In this document: positions 9,257-18,843 of the stretch, in pieces | Layout: every line of letters begins with the position of its first letter | Position numbering within the stretch: the first letter of the stretch is position 1 | DNA from: SZAS-79 sp963844255 | Lineage (GTDB): Bacteria > Pseudomonadota > Gammaproteobacteria > Burkholderiales > SG8-39 | Direction: 5' to 3' | Assembly: GCA_963844255.1 (NCBI GenBank) | Contig: CAWJNP010000001.1 | Span: 142,627 to 206,626, forward strand | Length of the DNA stretch: 64,000 nt | Made by a program: the position numbers and the translations under genes | The notes under the pieces: generated by a model | Told to the model about the DNA's origin: nothing | The model's input: only the letters and a program-made list of their open reading frames with translations | Database searches by the model: none

Positions 9257-9370
9257 CGCGATCCTGCTCGGGGAAGTGCATCGAAGGGTTTTCAGCTTCG
9301 CGTTCATTCCGGAAGTCGGCACCGGTTCGTCTGCTGGGACCGGATACCGCCTGCGCGAAGCCGGGAAAAT

Positions 9371-10612
9371 CTACGGCAAAAGCCGTTCCTTTGCAAAGAG
9401 ATCCGCAATCGATTCGCGCTCTCTTACAAGGAAGTCAGACGAGCCTTCGACCAGCACTTCGGCAGCCCGCGGTCTGGAGTTGTAATTCGAACTCATGCTC
9501 ATGGCGTATGCACCTGCCGACATGACCGCGAGCAGATCTCCAGCAACGGCCGACAGTCGGCGGTCCTGCGCGAGAAAGTCGCCCGTTTCGCACACCGGTC
9601 CCACCACGTCGTAGAGTGCCTCGGGCGCGGTGCCTTTTGAAACCGGCCGCACCTCGTGCCACGCCTTGTAAAGGGCGGGCCGGATGAGGTCGTTCATTGC
9701 CGCGTCGACGATGAGGAAGTTTTTGGCTTCGCCCGGCTTCACATACTCGATCCGGGTAAGCAGCACGCCCGCGTTTCCGACCAGCGAGCGCCCCGGATCG
9801 ACGATCAGGGTTTCCCTGCGGCCGGCGAACATGCCCAGCGCACCATCGAGAAATGCCGCGATCGGCGCAGGGGTTTCGTCCTTGTAGCGGATGCCGATCC
9901 CTCCGCCCAGATCAATGTGCTCCAGGGCAATGCCGGCGCCGTCCAGACGCTGGACCAGCGCGAGCATGCGCTCTGCCGCCGCAGCGAAAGGCGAGGAACT
10001 GGTGAGTTGCGAACCGATATGGCAGCCGACGCCGACCACCCGGACATTGGACCTGGATGCGGCTTGCCGGTAGAGCGCTTCCGCTTCCACATAGGCAACG
10101 CCGAACTTGTTCTGTTTCAGGCCCGTGGAGATATACGGGTGCGTGCGCGCGTCCACGTCCGGATTGACGCGAAACGCTATAGGCGCGACTTTTCCCAGCC
10201 GGGCAGCCACCGCATCGACCCGCTCCAGTTCCGTTGCAGACTCGAGGTTGAGGCACAGGATGCCTGCCTCGAGCGCCTGCGCAATCTCCGACTCCGTCTT
10301 GCCCACGCCTGAGAACACGATCTTGTTCGGATCTCCGCCGGCCGCAATGACCCGCTGAAGCTCTCCGCCGGAAACGATGTCGAAGCCCGCCCCAAGGCGG
10401 GCCAGCACGCCGAGGACCGCGAGGTTGGAGTTGGCCTTGACCGAATACGCGACCAGCGCGGGACGTCCTGCGAGCGCCCTCGCGTATTCCCCATAGGCCG
10501 CCTCGATCATGTCGCGCGAATAGACGTAACACGGCGTGCCGAAGCGTCGCGCGATCTCGTCCAGCGGAACATCCTCGGCGTGCAGGATGCCGTTGCGGTA
10601 TTCGAAGGTCAT
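9371..10612 (-). CDS. lysA: diaminopimelate decarboxylase
   Basis: A 413-residue PLP enzyme that converts meso-diaminopimelate to lysine, the last step of lysine synthesis. The PLP lysine is in AYSVKANSN, the barrel keeps GCHIGSQ and DLGGGIGI, and the C-terminal domain has CETGDFLAQ and the conserved SSNYNSRPRAAEV tail. The lptM lipoprotein gene lies 24 bases upstream on the same strand, the usual lptM-lysA pair of betaproteobacteria. Confidence 0.97.
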   Translation of the reverse strand: MTFEYRNGILHAEDVPLDEIARRFGTPCYVYSRDMIEAAYGEYARALAGRPALVAYSVKANSNLAVLGVLARLGAGFDIVSGGELQRVIAAGGDPNKIVFSGVGKTESEIAQALEAGILCLNLESATELERVDAVAARLGKVAPIAFRVNPDVDARTHPYISTGLKQNKFGVAYVEAEALYRQAASRSNVRVVGVGCHIGSQLTSSSPFAAAAERMLALVQRLDGAGIALEHIDLGGGIGIRYKDETPAPIAAFLDGALGMFAGRRETLIVDPGRSLVGNAGVLLTRIEYVKPGEAKNFLIVDAAMNDLIRPALYKAWHEVRPVSKGTAPEALYDVVGPVCETGDFLAQDRRLSAVAGDLLAVMSAGAYAMSMSSNYNSRPRAAEVLVEGSSDFLVRERESIADLFAKERLLP

Positions 10613-10636
10613 GGATTCGGCCGGCGGCGTCGGAAC

Positions 10637-10828
10637 TCAGTTCTTCTCGGCCGGATCGGACGCTGGGTCGGCAGGGTAGGGAACCGGCTTCGGTACGGGT
10701 GGCTTGGGCACCTTGAGGCCGGGTGGCGGAGCGTCATGCAGGTAGAGCGCACCCTTCTGTCCGCAGGCAGTCAGTGACCCGATCGAAAGCGCCGCAGCAA
10801 GGACAGCAAGTACAATGGGGAACCGCAT
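10637..10828 (-). CDS. lptM: LPS assembly lipoprotein LptM (YifL-like)
   Basis: A 63-residue lipoprotein with a short signal and lipobox (LTAC), followed by the family signature CGQKGALYL and a Pro-rich tail. LptM helps LptD fold and form its disulfides at the outer membrane. I start it at 10828 because this gives a normal lipoprotein signal; a longer frame reaching 10975 would run antisense into cyaY. It is encoded just before lysA and divergently from cyaY, a conserved arrangement. Confidence 0.88.
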   Translation of the reverse strand: MRFPIVLAVLAAALSIGSLTACGQKGALYLHDAPPPGLKVPKPPVPKPVPYPADPASDPAEKN

Positions 10829-10872
10829 GTGTGTGCGAAAAATCATGATGCTAGCATGAAGGCCGAGTGGGA

Positions 10873-11238
10873 ATGGACAAGCCCGGAATGGACAAGCCTG
10901 CACTGAGTGATTCGGAGTTCGAACGACTGGCCTCGGAAACGCTCGCGGCCGTCGAAGCGGCCGTCGAGGCCGCAACGGACGCGGCGGGTCTGGACGTCGA
11001 CTTGCAGTTGAAACCGGGTGGCGTCCTTGAACTTGAGTTCGAGAACGGCAGCAAGATGATCATCAATCGCCAGAGCGCCGCCCGGGAAATCTGGGTGGCG
11101 GCGCCTTCGGGTGGCTTTCATTTCTTCTACGATGGTGCGCGCTGGGTGGATACCCGCGACGGCGGCGAACTCTATGCCGCCCTGTCGCGCATGGTGGCGG
11201 CGCAAAGCGGCGGGACTGTGGTTCTTTCGCGGCATTGA
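10873..11238 (+). CDS. cyaY: frataxin homologue CyaY
   Basis: A 121-residue iron-binding protein that regulates Fe-S cluster assembly through IscS. The family layout is clear: an acidic first helix (SDSEFERLASETL), then the beta-sheet segments LELEFENGSKMIINRQ and EIWVAAPSGGFHFFYDG. The start region is duplicated as two near-identical 15-base units, so ATG codons at 10873 and 10888 (and a GTG at 10867) are all in frame; 10873 is my choice. The gene is divergent from lptM-lysA. Confidence 0.93.
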   Translation: MDKPGMDKPALSDSEFERLASETLAAVEAAVEAATDAAGLDVDLQLKPGGVLELEFENGSKMIINRQSAAREIWVAAPSGGFHFFYDGARWVDTRDGGELYAALSRMVAAQSGGTVVLSRH

Positions 11239-11272
11239 GGCGCGCTCGGCCGGGGCCGCCTGTCCGTTCCGG

Positions 11273-13603
11273 CTACAGGGAGGGCGCCGGACGCGGGGCA
11301 GGTTGCGGCGCTGCGCCTGCGGGCGGTGGGATCTGCGCCGGTGCCTGCTCTGCAGGGTCGGGCGGCACCGTCTCCTTGTAGAAGAACTCCGGATGCGCGG
11401 TGCTGTTGGGCACCAGCGCGTCGGGGTCCACGCGCATGTCGATGATGCCTTCCGGACGCACCCTGTCAATCTGAGGGATGTTTTTGAGCGCCTTTTCCAT
11501 GTAGCCGATCCAGATCGGCAGTGCCACCGATCCACCGGTCTCGTTGCGGCCCAGCGTGCGCGGCTGGTCGAAGCCGACCCAGGCGATTCCAACGAGGGCG
11601 GGCGAGTAGCCGCAGAACCATGCGTCCAGAAAATCGTTGGTCGTGCCGGTCTTTCCGGCGAGATCCCTGCGGCCCAGCCTGGCGACCCGTGCCGCCGTGC
11701 CGTAGCGGGTCACGTCCTGCAGCATGCTGTCCATGATGTACGCATTGCGGACATCGATCACCCGCAAGCCCTCGTCGCCGGCGTGTTGCGGATTTGCGAC
11801 ACCCAGGCTGTTGCCTCGATCGTCGACGATGCGCTGTATGTAGTAAGGCTGAACCAGATAGCCCCCGTTGGCGAACACCGAATAGGCGCGCGCCATCTGC
11901 CAGGCGGTCACCGAGCCGGCACCCAGGGCCATGGTCAGGTAGGGCGGGTGTTTGTCCGCCTCAAAGCCGAAGCGGGTGACGTAGTCCTGCGCATACTGCG
12001 TGCCGATGGCCTTGAGGATGCGGATCGACACCATGTTCTTTGACTTGGCGAGCGCGGTTCGCATGCGCATCGGGCCATCGTACTTGCCGTCGTAGTTCCT
12101 CGGCTCCCAGCGCTGGCTGCCGGTGACGTCTGCTTCGACCACGAGCGGTTCATCGGGGATGACGGTGGCTGGCGTGAAGCCCTTTTCGAGGGACGCGGAA
12201 TAGATGAACGGCTTGAACGACGAGCCAGGCTGACGCCACGCCTGCGTGACATGGTTGAACTTGCTGCGGTTGAAATCGAAGCCGCCGACCAGGGCGCGTA
12301 TCGCACCATCGTTCGGATCGACGGACACGAAGGCCGATTCCGCCTCGGGCAACTGGACGATCTGCCATGCCTTCTTGTCGTCCTGCTGTACACGAATGAT
12401 CGAACCACGGCGAATCTGCTTCTGTGGGAGCGCCTTCGGATCCAGCGAGCGCGCAACAAACTTGAGCCCGTCCCCCGTGAGCGAGACCGATTCGCCCGAA
12501 CGGACCACCGCACGCACTTCCTTTGCGCTGGCGGAGAGCACCAGCGCCGCGAGCAGGCTGTCGTTGTCGTCATGGTCGGCCAGGGCCTCGTCGTAGTCCT
12601 CCTGATCTGCGTTGTCGGCAAGATTCGCGTAGGCCTCGGGCCCACGGTATCCATGCCGCCGGTCGTAGTCGAGGACGCCCTTGCGCAGGGACGCGTATGC
12701 AGCTTCCTGATCTGCCACGCGGATGGTCGTATAGACGCGAAACCCGCGGGTATAGACCTCATTCGGATACTGGTCATGGACCGCCTGGCGCACCATCTCG
12801 GCAATATGTTCGGCATGCAGCGCGAATTCGCTGGCCTCCCGCTTGACGTGCATTGGCGCCCTGGCTGCTTCGGCATACTGCTGGTCGCTGATATGGCCCA
12901 GGTCCTTCATGCGCCGCAATACATAGAGCTGGCGCTGCTTGGCACGTTGCGGATTGACGACCGGGTTGAACGTCGATGGCGCCTTGGGCAGCCCCGCGAG
13001 CATGGCCGCTTCGGGCAGGGTCAACTTGTCCAGGGACTTGCCGAAATAGATCTGCGCCGCAGATGCAAATCCATAGGCGCGCTGGCCGAGGTAGATCTGG
13101 TTCACGTAGAGCTCGAGTATCTGGTCTTTCTTGAGACTGTTCTCGATCTTGAAAGAAAGCAGGGCTTCGTAGAGCTTGCGAGTCAGCGTTTTTTCGGAAG
13201 AGAGGAAGAAGTTTCTCGCCACCTGCATGGTGATCGTGCTGGCGCCCTGCCTGCGTCCGCCGGATGTCAGGTTGGACAGGGCGGCGCGCAACACCCCCTG
13301 ATAGTCGATTCCCGCGTGCTGGTAGAAGCGCTCGTCTTCTGCGGCCAGGATCGAACGCTTCAGGACCTCGGGCACTTCGGCGATGGTGACCACGGCACGT
13401 CGTTCTTCGCCGAACTCCCCGATCAGGACGCCTTCAGCGGTGTAGACGCGAAGCGGGATCTTGGGCTGATAGTCGGTCAGCGCTTCCAGCGAGGGCAGAT
13501 TCGGCCAGGCGAGCACGACCACCAGGCCAACCGCGCACGCGCCGATCGCCGCAAGACCCGCGAGTAGAGCCAGCGGAAAGGCCAAAAAACGGAGCCACAT
13601 CAA
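11273..13603 (-). CDS. mrcA: penicillin-binding protein 1A (transglycosylase/transpeptidase)
   Basis: A 776-residue bifunctional peptidoglycan synthase anchored by one N-terminal helix. The GT51 glycosyltransferase domain (about 50-230) holds the catalytic EDERFYQHAGID motif and RRQGASTITMQ. An OB-like insert follows, and the transpeptidase domain (about 420-700) carries the SxxK serine in PGSSFKPF, the SKN triad in AKSKNMVS, and KTGTTNDF. The C-terminal tail is Pro/Ala-rich. It is divergent from the pilM operon, another common betaproteobacterial arrangement. A TATAAT box lies upstream on its strand. Confidence 0.96.
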   Translation of the reverse strand: MMWLRFLAFPLALLAGLAAIGACAVGLVVVLAWPNLPSLEALTDYQPKIPLRVYTAEGVLIGEFGEERRAVVTIAEVPEVLKRSILAAEDERFYQHAGIDYQGVLRAALSNLTSGGRRQGASTITMQVARNFFLSSEKTLTRKLYEALLSFKIENSLKKDQILELYVNQIYLGQRAYGFASAAQIYFGKSLDKLTLPEAAMLAGLPKAPSTFNPVVNPQRAKQRQLYVLRRMKDLGHISDQQYAEAARAPMHVKREASEFALHAEHIAEMVRQAVHDQYPNEVYTRGFRVYTTIRVADQEAAYASLRKGVLDYDRRHGYRGPEAYANLADNADQEDYDEALADHDDNDSLLAALVLSASAKEVRAVVRSGESVSLTGDGLKFVARSLDPKALPQKQIRRGSIIRVQQDDKKAWQIVQLPEAESAFVSVDPNDGAIRALVGGFDFNRSKFNHVTQAWRQPGSSFKPFIYSASLEKGFTPATVIPDEPLVVEADVTGSQRWEPRNYDGKYDGPMRMRTALAKSKNMVSIRILKAIGTQYAQDYVTRFGFEADKHPPYLTMALGAGSVTAWQMARAYSVFANGGYLVQPYYIQRIVDDRGNSLGVANPQHAGDEGLRVIDVRNAYIMDSMLQDVTRYGTAARVARLGRRDLAGKTGTTNDFLDAWFCGYSPALVGIAWVGFDQPRTLGRNETGGSVALPIWIGYMEKALKNIPQIDRVRPEGIIDMRVDPDALVPNSTAHPEFFYKETVPPDPAEQAPAQIPPPAGAAPQPAPRPAPSL

Positions 13604-13653
13604 CGTGATCCGGCATCGCCGGGAGGTGGTTGCAACGGGTAGGAGACGGGGGC

Positions 13654-13682
13654 ATTATAAGCCTTGACCGACCGTGAAGAAT
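13654..13682 (-). promoter_or_regulatory. candidate promoter of mrcA
   Basis: A perfect TATAAT on the minus strand (13659 to 13654) lies 50 bases before the mrcA start. The -35 element is poor: TTCTTC at 16 bases or ATTCTT at about 18. It is called from the -10 box alone. Confidence 0.5.
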
Positions 13683-13702
13683 TTACTTTACAGGTGGGGG
13701 GC

Positions 13703-13731
13703 TTGTTGCTAGCATCTAATGTAAATTATAC
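13703..13731 (+). promoter_or_regulatory. candidate sigma-70 promoter of the pilMNOPQ operon
   Basis: TTGTTG at 13703-13708 and TTATAC at 13726-13731 are separated by 17 bases, in a locally AT-rich stretch just upstream of pilM. The predicted start of transcription is about 35 bases before the TTG start codon. Confidence 0.5.
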
Positions 13732-13771
13732 GTAGTGCGCCTAAACGGCGATTGCGGAAAGGAATTTTCCC

Positions 13772-14845
13772 TTGGAAGTCGACATCTTCAAACCGAAGGC
13801 TCCACCCTTGTTCGGGCTGGATATCAGCTCGTCATCGGTGAAGATGCTGGAAATTGTCGATGCTGGCAAAGGCGCCTATCGGGTCGAGCGCTACACCATT
13901 GAATCCTTGCCCCGGGACGCGGTGGCCGACGGCAATATCAATAACCTTGAGGCGGTCTCCGAGGCGGTGAAGCGCGGCTGGAAGCGGATGGCCACGCGAA
14001 CCAAGCACGTGGCGATGGCCGTGCCCTCGGGCGCGGTAATTACCAAGAAAATCATCGTTCAGTCCGGCCTGCGAGACGAGGAACTCGAACTGCAGGTCGA
14101 GACCGAGGCGAACCAGTACATCCCGTTCGCCCTCGAAGAGGTCAATCTGGACTTTCAGGTCATCGGTCCGTCCCCCTCGGGTCCGGGCGAGGACGAAGTA
14201 CTGATTGCGGCGACCCGCAAGGAAAAGGTCGAGGACCGCATCGCGGTAGTGGAGGCGGCCGGGCTGAAGGCGTCGGTCATGGACGTGGAATCCTACGCAC
14301 AGCAGGCGGCCCTGATGCTCGTCTGCCAGGGTCTGCCGGGCGCCGGCAAGGACCAGAACATAGCCGTGGTCGACATCGGCGCCAACGTCATGGCGATCAG
14401 TGTCCTGCGCAACGACCAGTCGGTCTATTCGCGCGAACAGGCGTTCGGCGGCAATCAATTGACGGCCGACATCCAGAACCGGTACGGCATGACCCTTGAG
14501 GAAGCAGAGAACGCCAAGCGGTCAGGCGGGCTGCCGGACGATTACGAGTCCGAGGTTCTGCGGCCGTTCATGGAAAATCTGTCGATGGAAGTGCAGCGCG
14601 CGCTCCAGTTCTTCTTTACTTCGACCCAGTTCAGTTCGGTGGACCACATACTGCTCGCCGGTGGTTCCGCAGTGATCGCGGGGCTGGAGGAGGTCGTGAA
14701 CACCCGCACCCAGGTAAACACCATCGTGGCCAATCCGTTTGCCACGATGGAAACCTCCCCGAGGATCCAGCTGAAGAAGCTGATGGTTGATGCGCCTTCG
14801 CTGATCATTGCGTGCGGGCTTGCCATGCGGAGATTCGATCAGTGA
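13772..14845 (+). CDS. pilM: type IV pilus inner-membrane assembly protein PilM
   Basis: A 357-residue actin-like ATPase-fold protein of the type IV pilus alignment complex; it binds the cytoplasmic tail of PilN. The N-terminus FGLDISSSSVKMLE and the internal VDIGANVMAISVLRN and LLAGGSAVIAGL are the nucleotide-binding signatures. The start codon is TTG at 13772, supported by AAAGGA eight bases upstream; there is no ATG that keeps the conserved N-terminus. The stop overlaps the GTG of pilN. Confidence 0.95.
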   Translation: MEVDIFKPKAPPLFGLDISSSSVKMLEIVDAGKGAYRVERYTIESLPRDAVADGNINNLEAVSEAVKRGWKRMATRTKHVAMAVPSGAVITKKIIVQSGLRDEELELQVETEANQYIPFALEEVNLDFQVIGPSPSGPGEDEVLIAATRKEKVEDRIAVVEAAGLKASVMDVESYAQQAALMLVCQGLPGAGKDQNIAVVDIGANVMAISVLRNDQSVYSREQAFGGNQLTADIQNRYGMTLEEAENAKRSGGLPDDYESEVLRPFMENLSMEVQRALQFFFTSTQFSSVDHILLAGGSAVIAGLEEVVNTRTQVNTIVANPFATMETSPRIQLKKLMVDAPSLIIACGLAMRRFDQ

Positions 14846-15447
14846 ACCGTATCAACCTCCTGCCGCACCGCCAAGAGCGGAGGGACGCGGCGCGCAAGCA
14901 CTTCTTCATCGTTGCAGGGATGACCGCAGTGCTCGGCGCGGCGGTCGTCCTGCTGATCCACGGCTATAACGCGGCTCAGGTCAGCGAGCAGGTCAGCCGG
15001 AATGAGTTCCTGGTCAAGGAAACGGCCAAGCTGGACAAGGAAATCGCCGAGATCAAGGTACTCAAGGACGAGATTCAGGCGCTATTGGCGAGAAAGCAGG
15101 TGATCGAGACCCTGCAGGCGGATCGCGCGCAAACCGTGTATCTGCTCGACCAGCTGGTGGAACAGATGCCCGACGGAGTCTATCTGCGTTCCGTCACCCA
15201 GACGGGGAATCGCGTCACTCTGCTCGGTTATGCACAGTCGAATGCGCGCGTTTCGACCCTGATGCGCAACGTGGAGTCTTCGCCCTGGCTGGAGGCGCCA
15301 AAGCTGAACGAGATCAAGGCGTCCGTGGTCGGTGGCAAGCGCGTGGCCGAGTTCAATCTTGAGCTTCAGCTCAAGCGTGCGCAGGCGGCGGACGCTGGCG
15401 CAGCCGGCAAGGCGCCCGCAGGCAATGCTGCGGCGAAAAAGGGCTAG
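14842..15447 (+). CDS. pilN: type IV pilus assembly protein PilN
   Basis: A 201-residue bitopic membrane protein. It begins with the conserved MNRINLLPHR tail that docks into PilM, followed by one membrane helix (about 20-40), a coiled coil and a periplasmic ferredoxin-like domain. The GTG start at 14842 overlaps the pilM stop by four bases and gives exactly the conserved N-terminus. A possible ATG at 14812 would add ten unrelated residues. The last 25 residues are Ala-rich and low in complexity. Confidence 0.94.
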   Translation: MNRINLLPHRQERRDAARKHFFIVAGMTAVLGAAVVLLIHGYNAAQVSEQVSRNEFLVKETAKLDKEIAEIKVLKDEIQALLARKQVIETLQADRAQTVYLLDQLVEQMPDGVYLRSVTQTGNRVTLLGYAQSNARVSTLMRNVESSPWLEAPKLNEIKASVVGGKRVAEFNLELQLKRAQAADAGAAGKAPAGNAAAKKG

Positions 15448-15450
15448 CCC

Positions 15451-16104
15451 ATGGCGATCAACATCAACAAGTTTGTCGAGGACTTCAAGTACCTCAATCC
15501 TCAGGATCCGGGAACCTGGCCGGCGATCCCGAAACTGGCGGCGTTGATTGCGATCCTCGTGGGCATCATTGCAGGTGCCTATTTCCTGGATTGGCAGGTA
15601 CAGCTTGAAGAGTTGGAAACCGGCAAGAAAAAGGAAGCGCAGCTCAAGACCGAGTATCTGAACAAGAAAACGCAGGCGGTGAACCTCGACCTGCACAAGC
15701 AGCAGCTCCGTGAGATCGGCGTTTCCTTCGGCGCGCTGCTCAAGCAACTGCCGAACCGCGCGCAGATGGATGCGCTGCTGGTTGACATCAACCAGGCTGG
15801 GCTCGGACGCGGTCTTCAGTTCGAATTGTTCAAGCCTGCCGGTGCCGAGTCGAAGAAGGAGTTCTACTCGGAAATGCCGATCCAGGTACGCGTGGTCGGC
15901 AACTATCACGACATGGGTGCGTTCGCGAGTGACCTCGGGAAATTGTCGCGCATCGTGACCTTGAGCGACGTCAAGATCGAGGCGACCAAGGAGGGCAATC
16001 TTCAGATGGACGCGATAGCGCGCACGTTCCGCTACCTCGACGATGAAGAAGTTGCAGCACAGCGTAAATCGGCCAAAGGCGCGCCCAAGGGGGCGAAGAA
16101 ATGA
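15451..16104 (+). CDS. pilO: type IV pilus assembly protein PilO
   Basis: A 217-residue partner of PilN. It has a short cytoplasmic segment with the sequence DPGTWPAIPKL before one membrane helix, a coiled coil, and a periplasmic domain with QVRVVGNYHDMGAFAS. PilN-PilO heterodimers link PilM in the cytoplasm to PilP and PilQ. It starts three bases after pilN and overlaps pilP by four. Confidence 0.95.
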   Translation: MAININKFVEDFKYLNPQDPGTWPAIPKLAALIAILVGIIAGAYFLDWQVQLEELETGKKKEAQLKTEYLNKKTQAVNLDLHKQQLREIGVSFGALLKQLPNRAQMDALLVDINQAGLGRGLQFELFKPAGAESKKEFYSEMPIQVRVVGNYHDMGAFASDLGKLSRIVTLSDVKIEATKEGNLQMDAIARTFRYLDDEEVAAQRKSAKGAPKGAKK

Positions 16105-16640
16105 GTGCCGCCGTGTTGCGCATTTGTGCTGCTGCGATGGCTACTCTGGCGCTGGCCGCCTGCGGCGGAGAGCAATACGGGGACCTCAAACAGGAACTCA
16201 ACCAGCTCACCAAGGATCTGCGCGGCAAAGTCGATCCCCTGCCCCAGGTAAAGCCCTACGAACCGGTACCGTACAAGGCGGTCGACGAGGTCGATCCGTT
16301 CAAGTCTTCCCGCCTCGAAGTTGTGGCGTCCGGATCGGTGTCTGCCAGCGCAACCGGGCTCAAGCCGGACCTGAACCGCCCCAAGGAGGCGCTTGAAGCC
16401 TTTGCGGTCGAAACCTTGCGCATGGTCGGCACGCTGAGTCAGGACAAGCAAACCTACGGCCTGGTAAGGGCGGGCAGCAATCTTTTCCGGGTTAAGAAAG
16501 GCAATTACATGGGGCTGAACTTCGGCGTGATTACGGCGATAGACGAAACCGAGATCAAGTTCAAAGAGCTCGTGCAGGACGGCGGCGGAGACTGGGTTGA
16601 ACGCAACAGCTCGCTGCAACTGGTGGAGGCACAACGATGA
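16101..16640 (+). CDS. pilP: type IV pilus lipoprotein PilP
   Basis: A 179-residue inner-membrane lipoprotein with the lipobox LAAC. The C-terminal beta-sandwich (about 95-178, LRMVGTLSQDKQTYGLVRAG) binds the N0 domain of the PilQ secretin and PilNO. The start overlaps pilO by ATGA and the stop overlaps pilQ by ATGA, so translation of the whole operon is coupled. Confidence 0.95.
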   Translation: MSAAVLRICAAAMATLALAACGGEQYGDLKQELNQLTKDLRGKVDPLPQVKPYEPVPYKAVDEVDPFKSSRLEVVASGSVSASATGLKPDLNRPKEALEAFAVETLRMVGTLSQDKQTYGLVRAGSNLFRVKKGNYMGLNFGVITAIDETEIKFKELVQDGGGDWVERNSSLQLVEAQR

Positions 16641-18736
16641 CCAATGGATTTCTTCCTGCGCGAATATTTGGCGCGCTTTTTGCGGTTGCGCTGTGGTTCG
16701 CCGGAACTGGAGCGGCGCTCGCCCAGGCGAACAGCATTGAAGCCTTCAATGTCACGCAGCAGGGTGGCAAGGTTACGGTTCGCATCCAGACCAAGGCACC
16801 GCTCAAGAGCATGCCGCCGAACTTCACGGTCGCCAGCCCGGCCCGGATCGCGTTCGACTTCGCCGCCACCACCAACAATCTCGGGCGCACTTCGCAGGAC
16901 ATCGGGGAAGGCGAGCTGCGCAGCATGAATCTGGTGCAGGGCGTCGGCAAGACGCGCCTGGTGCTCAATCTGCGCCGTTCGGTTGCGCACGACGCCGTCA
17001 TCGAGGGCAACAATCTGATCATTACGCTGACCTCCCTGCCCGCCACGGCCGGCAGCGGCGTGGCACATTTTGCCGAAAGCCGCTCCGATTCGGGGCACGC
17101 GATCCGGGACATCGATTTCCGCAGGGGACGCGCGGGCGAAGGACGGATCGTCGTTGATCTCGCCGACACCAGCACCGGCATCGATATCCGCCAGCAGGGC
17201 CAGAACATCGTGGTCGAGTTCGTCAAGACGGCGCTTCCCGACAACCTGCGCAAGCGCCTCGATGTCGTCGATTTCGCGACGCCGGTGCAGACGATCAATA
17301 CCTATGCGCAGGGCGACAATGTGCGCATGGTGATCGAGCCCAAGGGGCTGTGGGAGCACAACGCCTATCAGACCGACACGCAGTTCGTGGTTGAAGTAAA
17401 GCCGGTCACGCCGGGCAGCGCGGCAGCACAGCGCGGTCGGTACACCGGCGAGAAGCTGTCGCTGAACTTCCAGAACGTCGAGGTTCGCGCGGTTCTCAAC
17501 GTGATCGCCGATTTCACCGACCTGAACATCATCACCAGCGATACGGTCTCGGGCAACATCACCCTTCGCCTCAAAGACGTGCCCTGGGATCAGGCCATGG
17601 ACATCATCCTCCAGACGCGTGGTCTGGACATGCGCAAGAACGGCAACGTCATCTGGGTCGCCCCGAGAGACGAGCTCGCCACACGGGAGAAACTGGCTCT
17701 GGAGGCGCAGCAGCAGATCGGCGAACTGGAAGCGACGCGCACCGAGTCCTTCCAGATGAATTACCAGAAGGCCTCCGACGTTCAGAAGCTGCTGTCAGAC
17801 AAGACTCAGCCCATACTCTCCAAGCGCGGCAGCGCAGTGGTTGATACCAGGACAAACACGCTGTTCGTTCAGGACGTCCCGAGCCGGCTCGAAGAAGTGC
17901 GCAAGCTGATTTCAAAGATCGATGTTGCGGTCCGCCAAGTGGTCATCGAAGCGCGGATCGTAATCGCCGACGACAGTTTTTCGAAGAATCTGGGCGCCAG
18001 GCTCGGGTACAACACGGCGCCGAGCCAGCTGTTCAACGGTGGTCCGGCGCAGCGGAACCTCGGTGTCACGGCAGGCTCTACCCTGGATCAACTCGGCGCG
18101 AATACGGGCTCAATCGCCACGGCGGGAACAACGACCGTGCAGAACGTCAACCTGCCGGCGTCAGGTTTCAACAACTTCAGCGCCGGTGCGTTCTCCTTCA
18201 TCCTGTTCAACAGCACCTTCACGCGCATGCTTTCGGCCGAAATCACCGCGTTGGAAGCCGACGGCAAGGGCAAGACAGTAGCCAGCCCGCGGGTGCTGAC
18301 CGCGGACGGGGTGGAGGCGATCATCGAACAGGGCACGGAAATCCCGTACCAGCAGGCGTCGTCCTCGGGCGCGACGTCGACCGCGTTCCGCAAGGCCAAC
18401 CTGTCGCTCAAGGTCAAGCCGCAGATCACGCCCGAAGGCAACGTGATCATGAGCCTGGACGTGAACAAGGATGAACCGGGCGCGACCACGACCGCGGGGG
18501 TCCAGATCAATACCAAGCACGTGAAGACGGAAGTACTCGTCGAGAACGGCGGCACGGTGGTGATTGGCGGAATCTACGAAGAGAGCGAGCGCCAGGATCT
18601 GACGCGGGTTCCGTTCTTTGGCGAATTGCCCTACATCGGCTTCTTCTTCAGGAACACCACGCGCGCGACGCGCAAGACCGAACTGCTGGTGTTCATCACG
18701 CCGCGTGTCGTCAGCGAGCGACTGACGGTGCGATAG
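16637..18736 (+). CDS. pilQ: type IV pilus secretin PilQ
   Basis: A 699-residue outer-membrane channel for pilus extrusion. After a signal peptide (cut near ALAQA) come AMIN domains that bind peptidoglycan (about 30-250), an STN/N0 domain (GEKLSLNFQNVEVRAVLNVIAD), N1 repeats (RTNTLFVQDVPSRLEEVRKLI) and the secretin core, ending in the TELLVFITPRVV signature. It is the last gene of pilMNOPQ; a modest hairpin follows. No pre-PilQ chaperone gene is nearby. Confidence 0.97.
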   Translation: MTNGFLPARIFGALFAVALWFAGTGAALAQANSIEAFNVTQQGGKVTVRIQTKAPLKSMPPNFTVASPARIAFDFAATTNNLGRTSQDIGEGELRSMNLVQGVGKTRLVLNLRRSVAHDAVIEGNNLIITLTSLPATAGSGVAHFAESRSDSGHAIRDIDFRRGRAGEGRIVVDLADTSTGIDIRQQGQNIVVEFVKTALPDNLRKRLDVVDFATPVQTINTYAQGDNVRMVIEPKGLWEHNAYQTDTQFVVEVKPVTPGSAAAQRGRYTGEKLSLNFQNVEVRAVLNVIADFTDLNIITSDTVSGNITLRLKDVPWDQAMDIILQTRGLDMRKNGNVIWVAPRDELATREKLALEAQQQIGELEATRTESFQMNYQKASDVQKLLSDKTQPILSKRGSAVVDTRTNTLFVQDVPSRLEEVRKLISKIDVAVRQVVIEARIVIADDSFSKNLGARLGYNTAPSQLFNGGPAQRNLGVTAGSTLDQLGANTGSIATAGTTTVQNVNLPASGFNNFSAGAFSFILFNSTFTRMLSAEITALEADGKGKTVASPRVLTADGVEAIIEQGTEIPYQQASSSGATSTAFRKANLSLKVKPQITPEGNVIMSLDVNKDEPGATTTAGVQINTKHVKTEVLVENGGTVVIGGIYEESERQDLTRVPFFGELPYIGFFFRNTTRATRKTELLVFITPRVVSERLTVR

Positions 18737-18764
18737 TCCCGGTCTACCCGGGCAATCAGAACAG

Positions 18765-18794
18765 AGGCCGGGCGCGTCCCGGCCTTTGCATTTC
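18765..18794 (+). terminator. weak terminator after pilQ
   Basis: AGGCCGGG pairs with CCCGGCCT around a CGCGT loop, followed by TTTGCATTT rather than a clean T run. It marks the end of the pilus operon and lies before the candidate aroK promoter. Confidence 0.6.
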
Positions 18795-18843
18795 GTGGAT
18801 CTCCATCGCGCCCGCAGAGGCAGGCAATAGTTACAATATCGCG

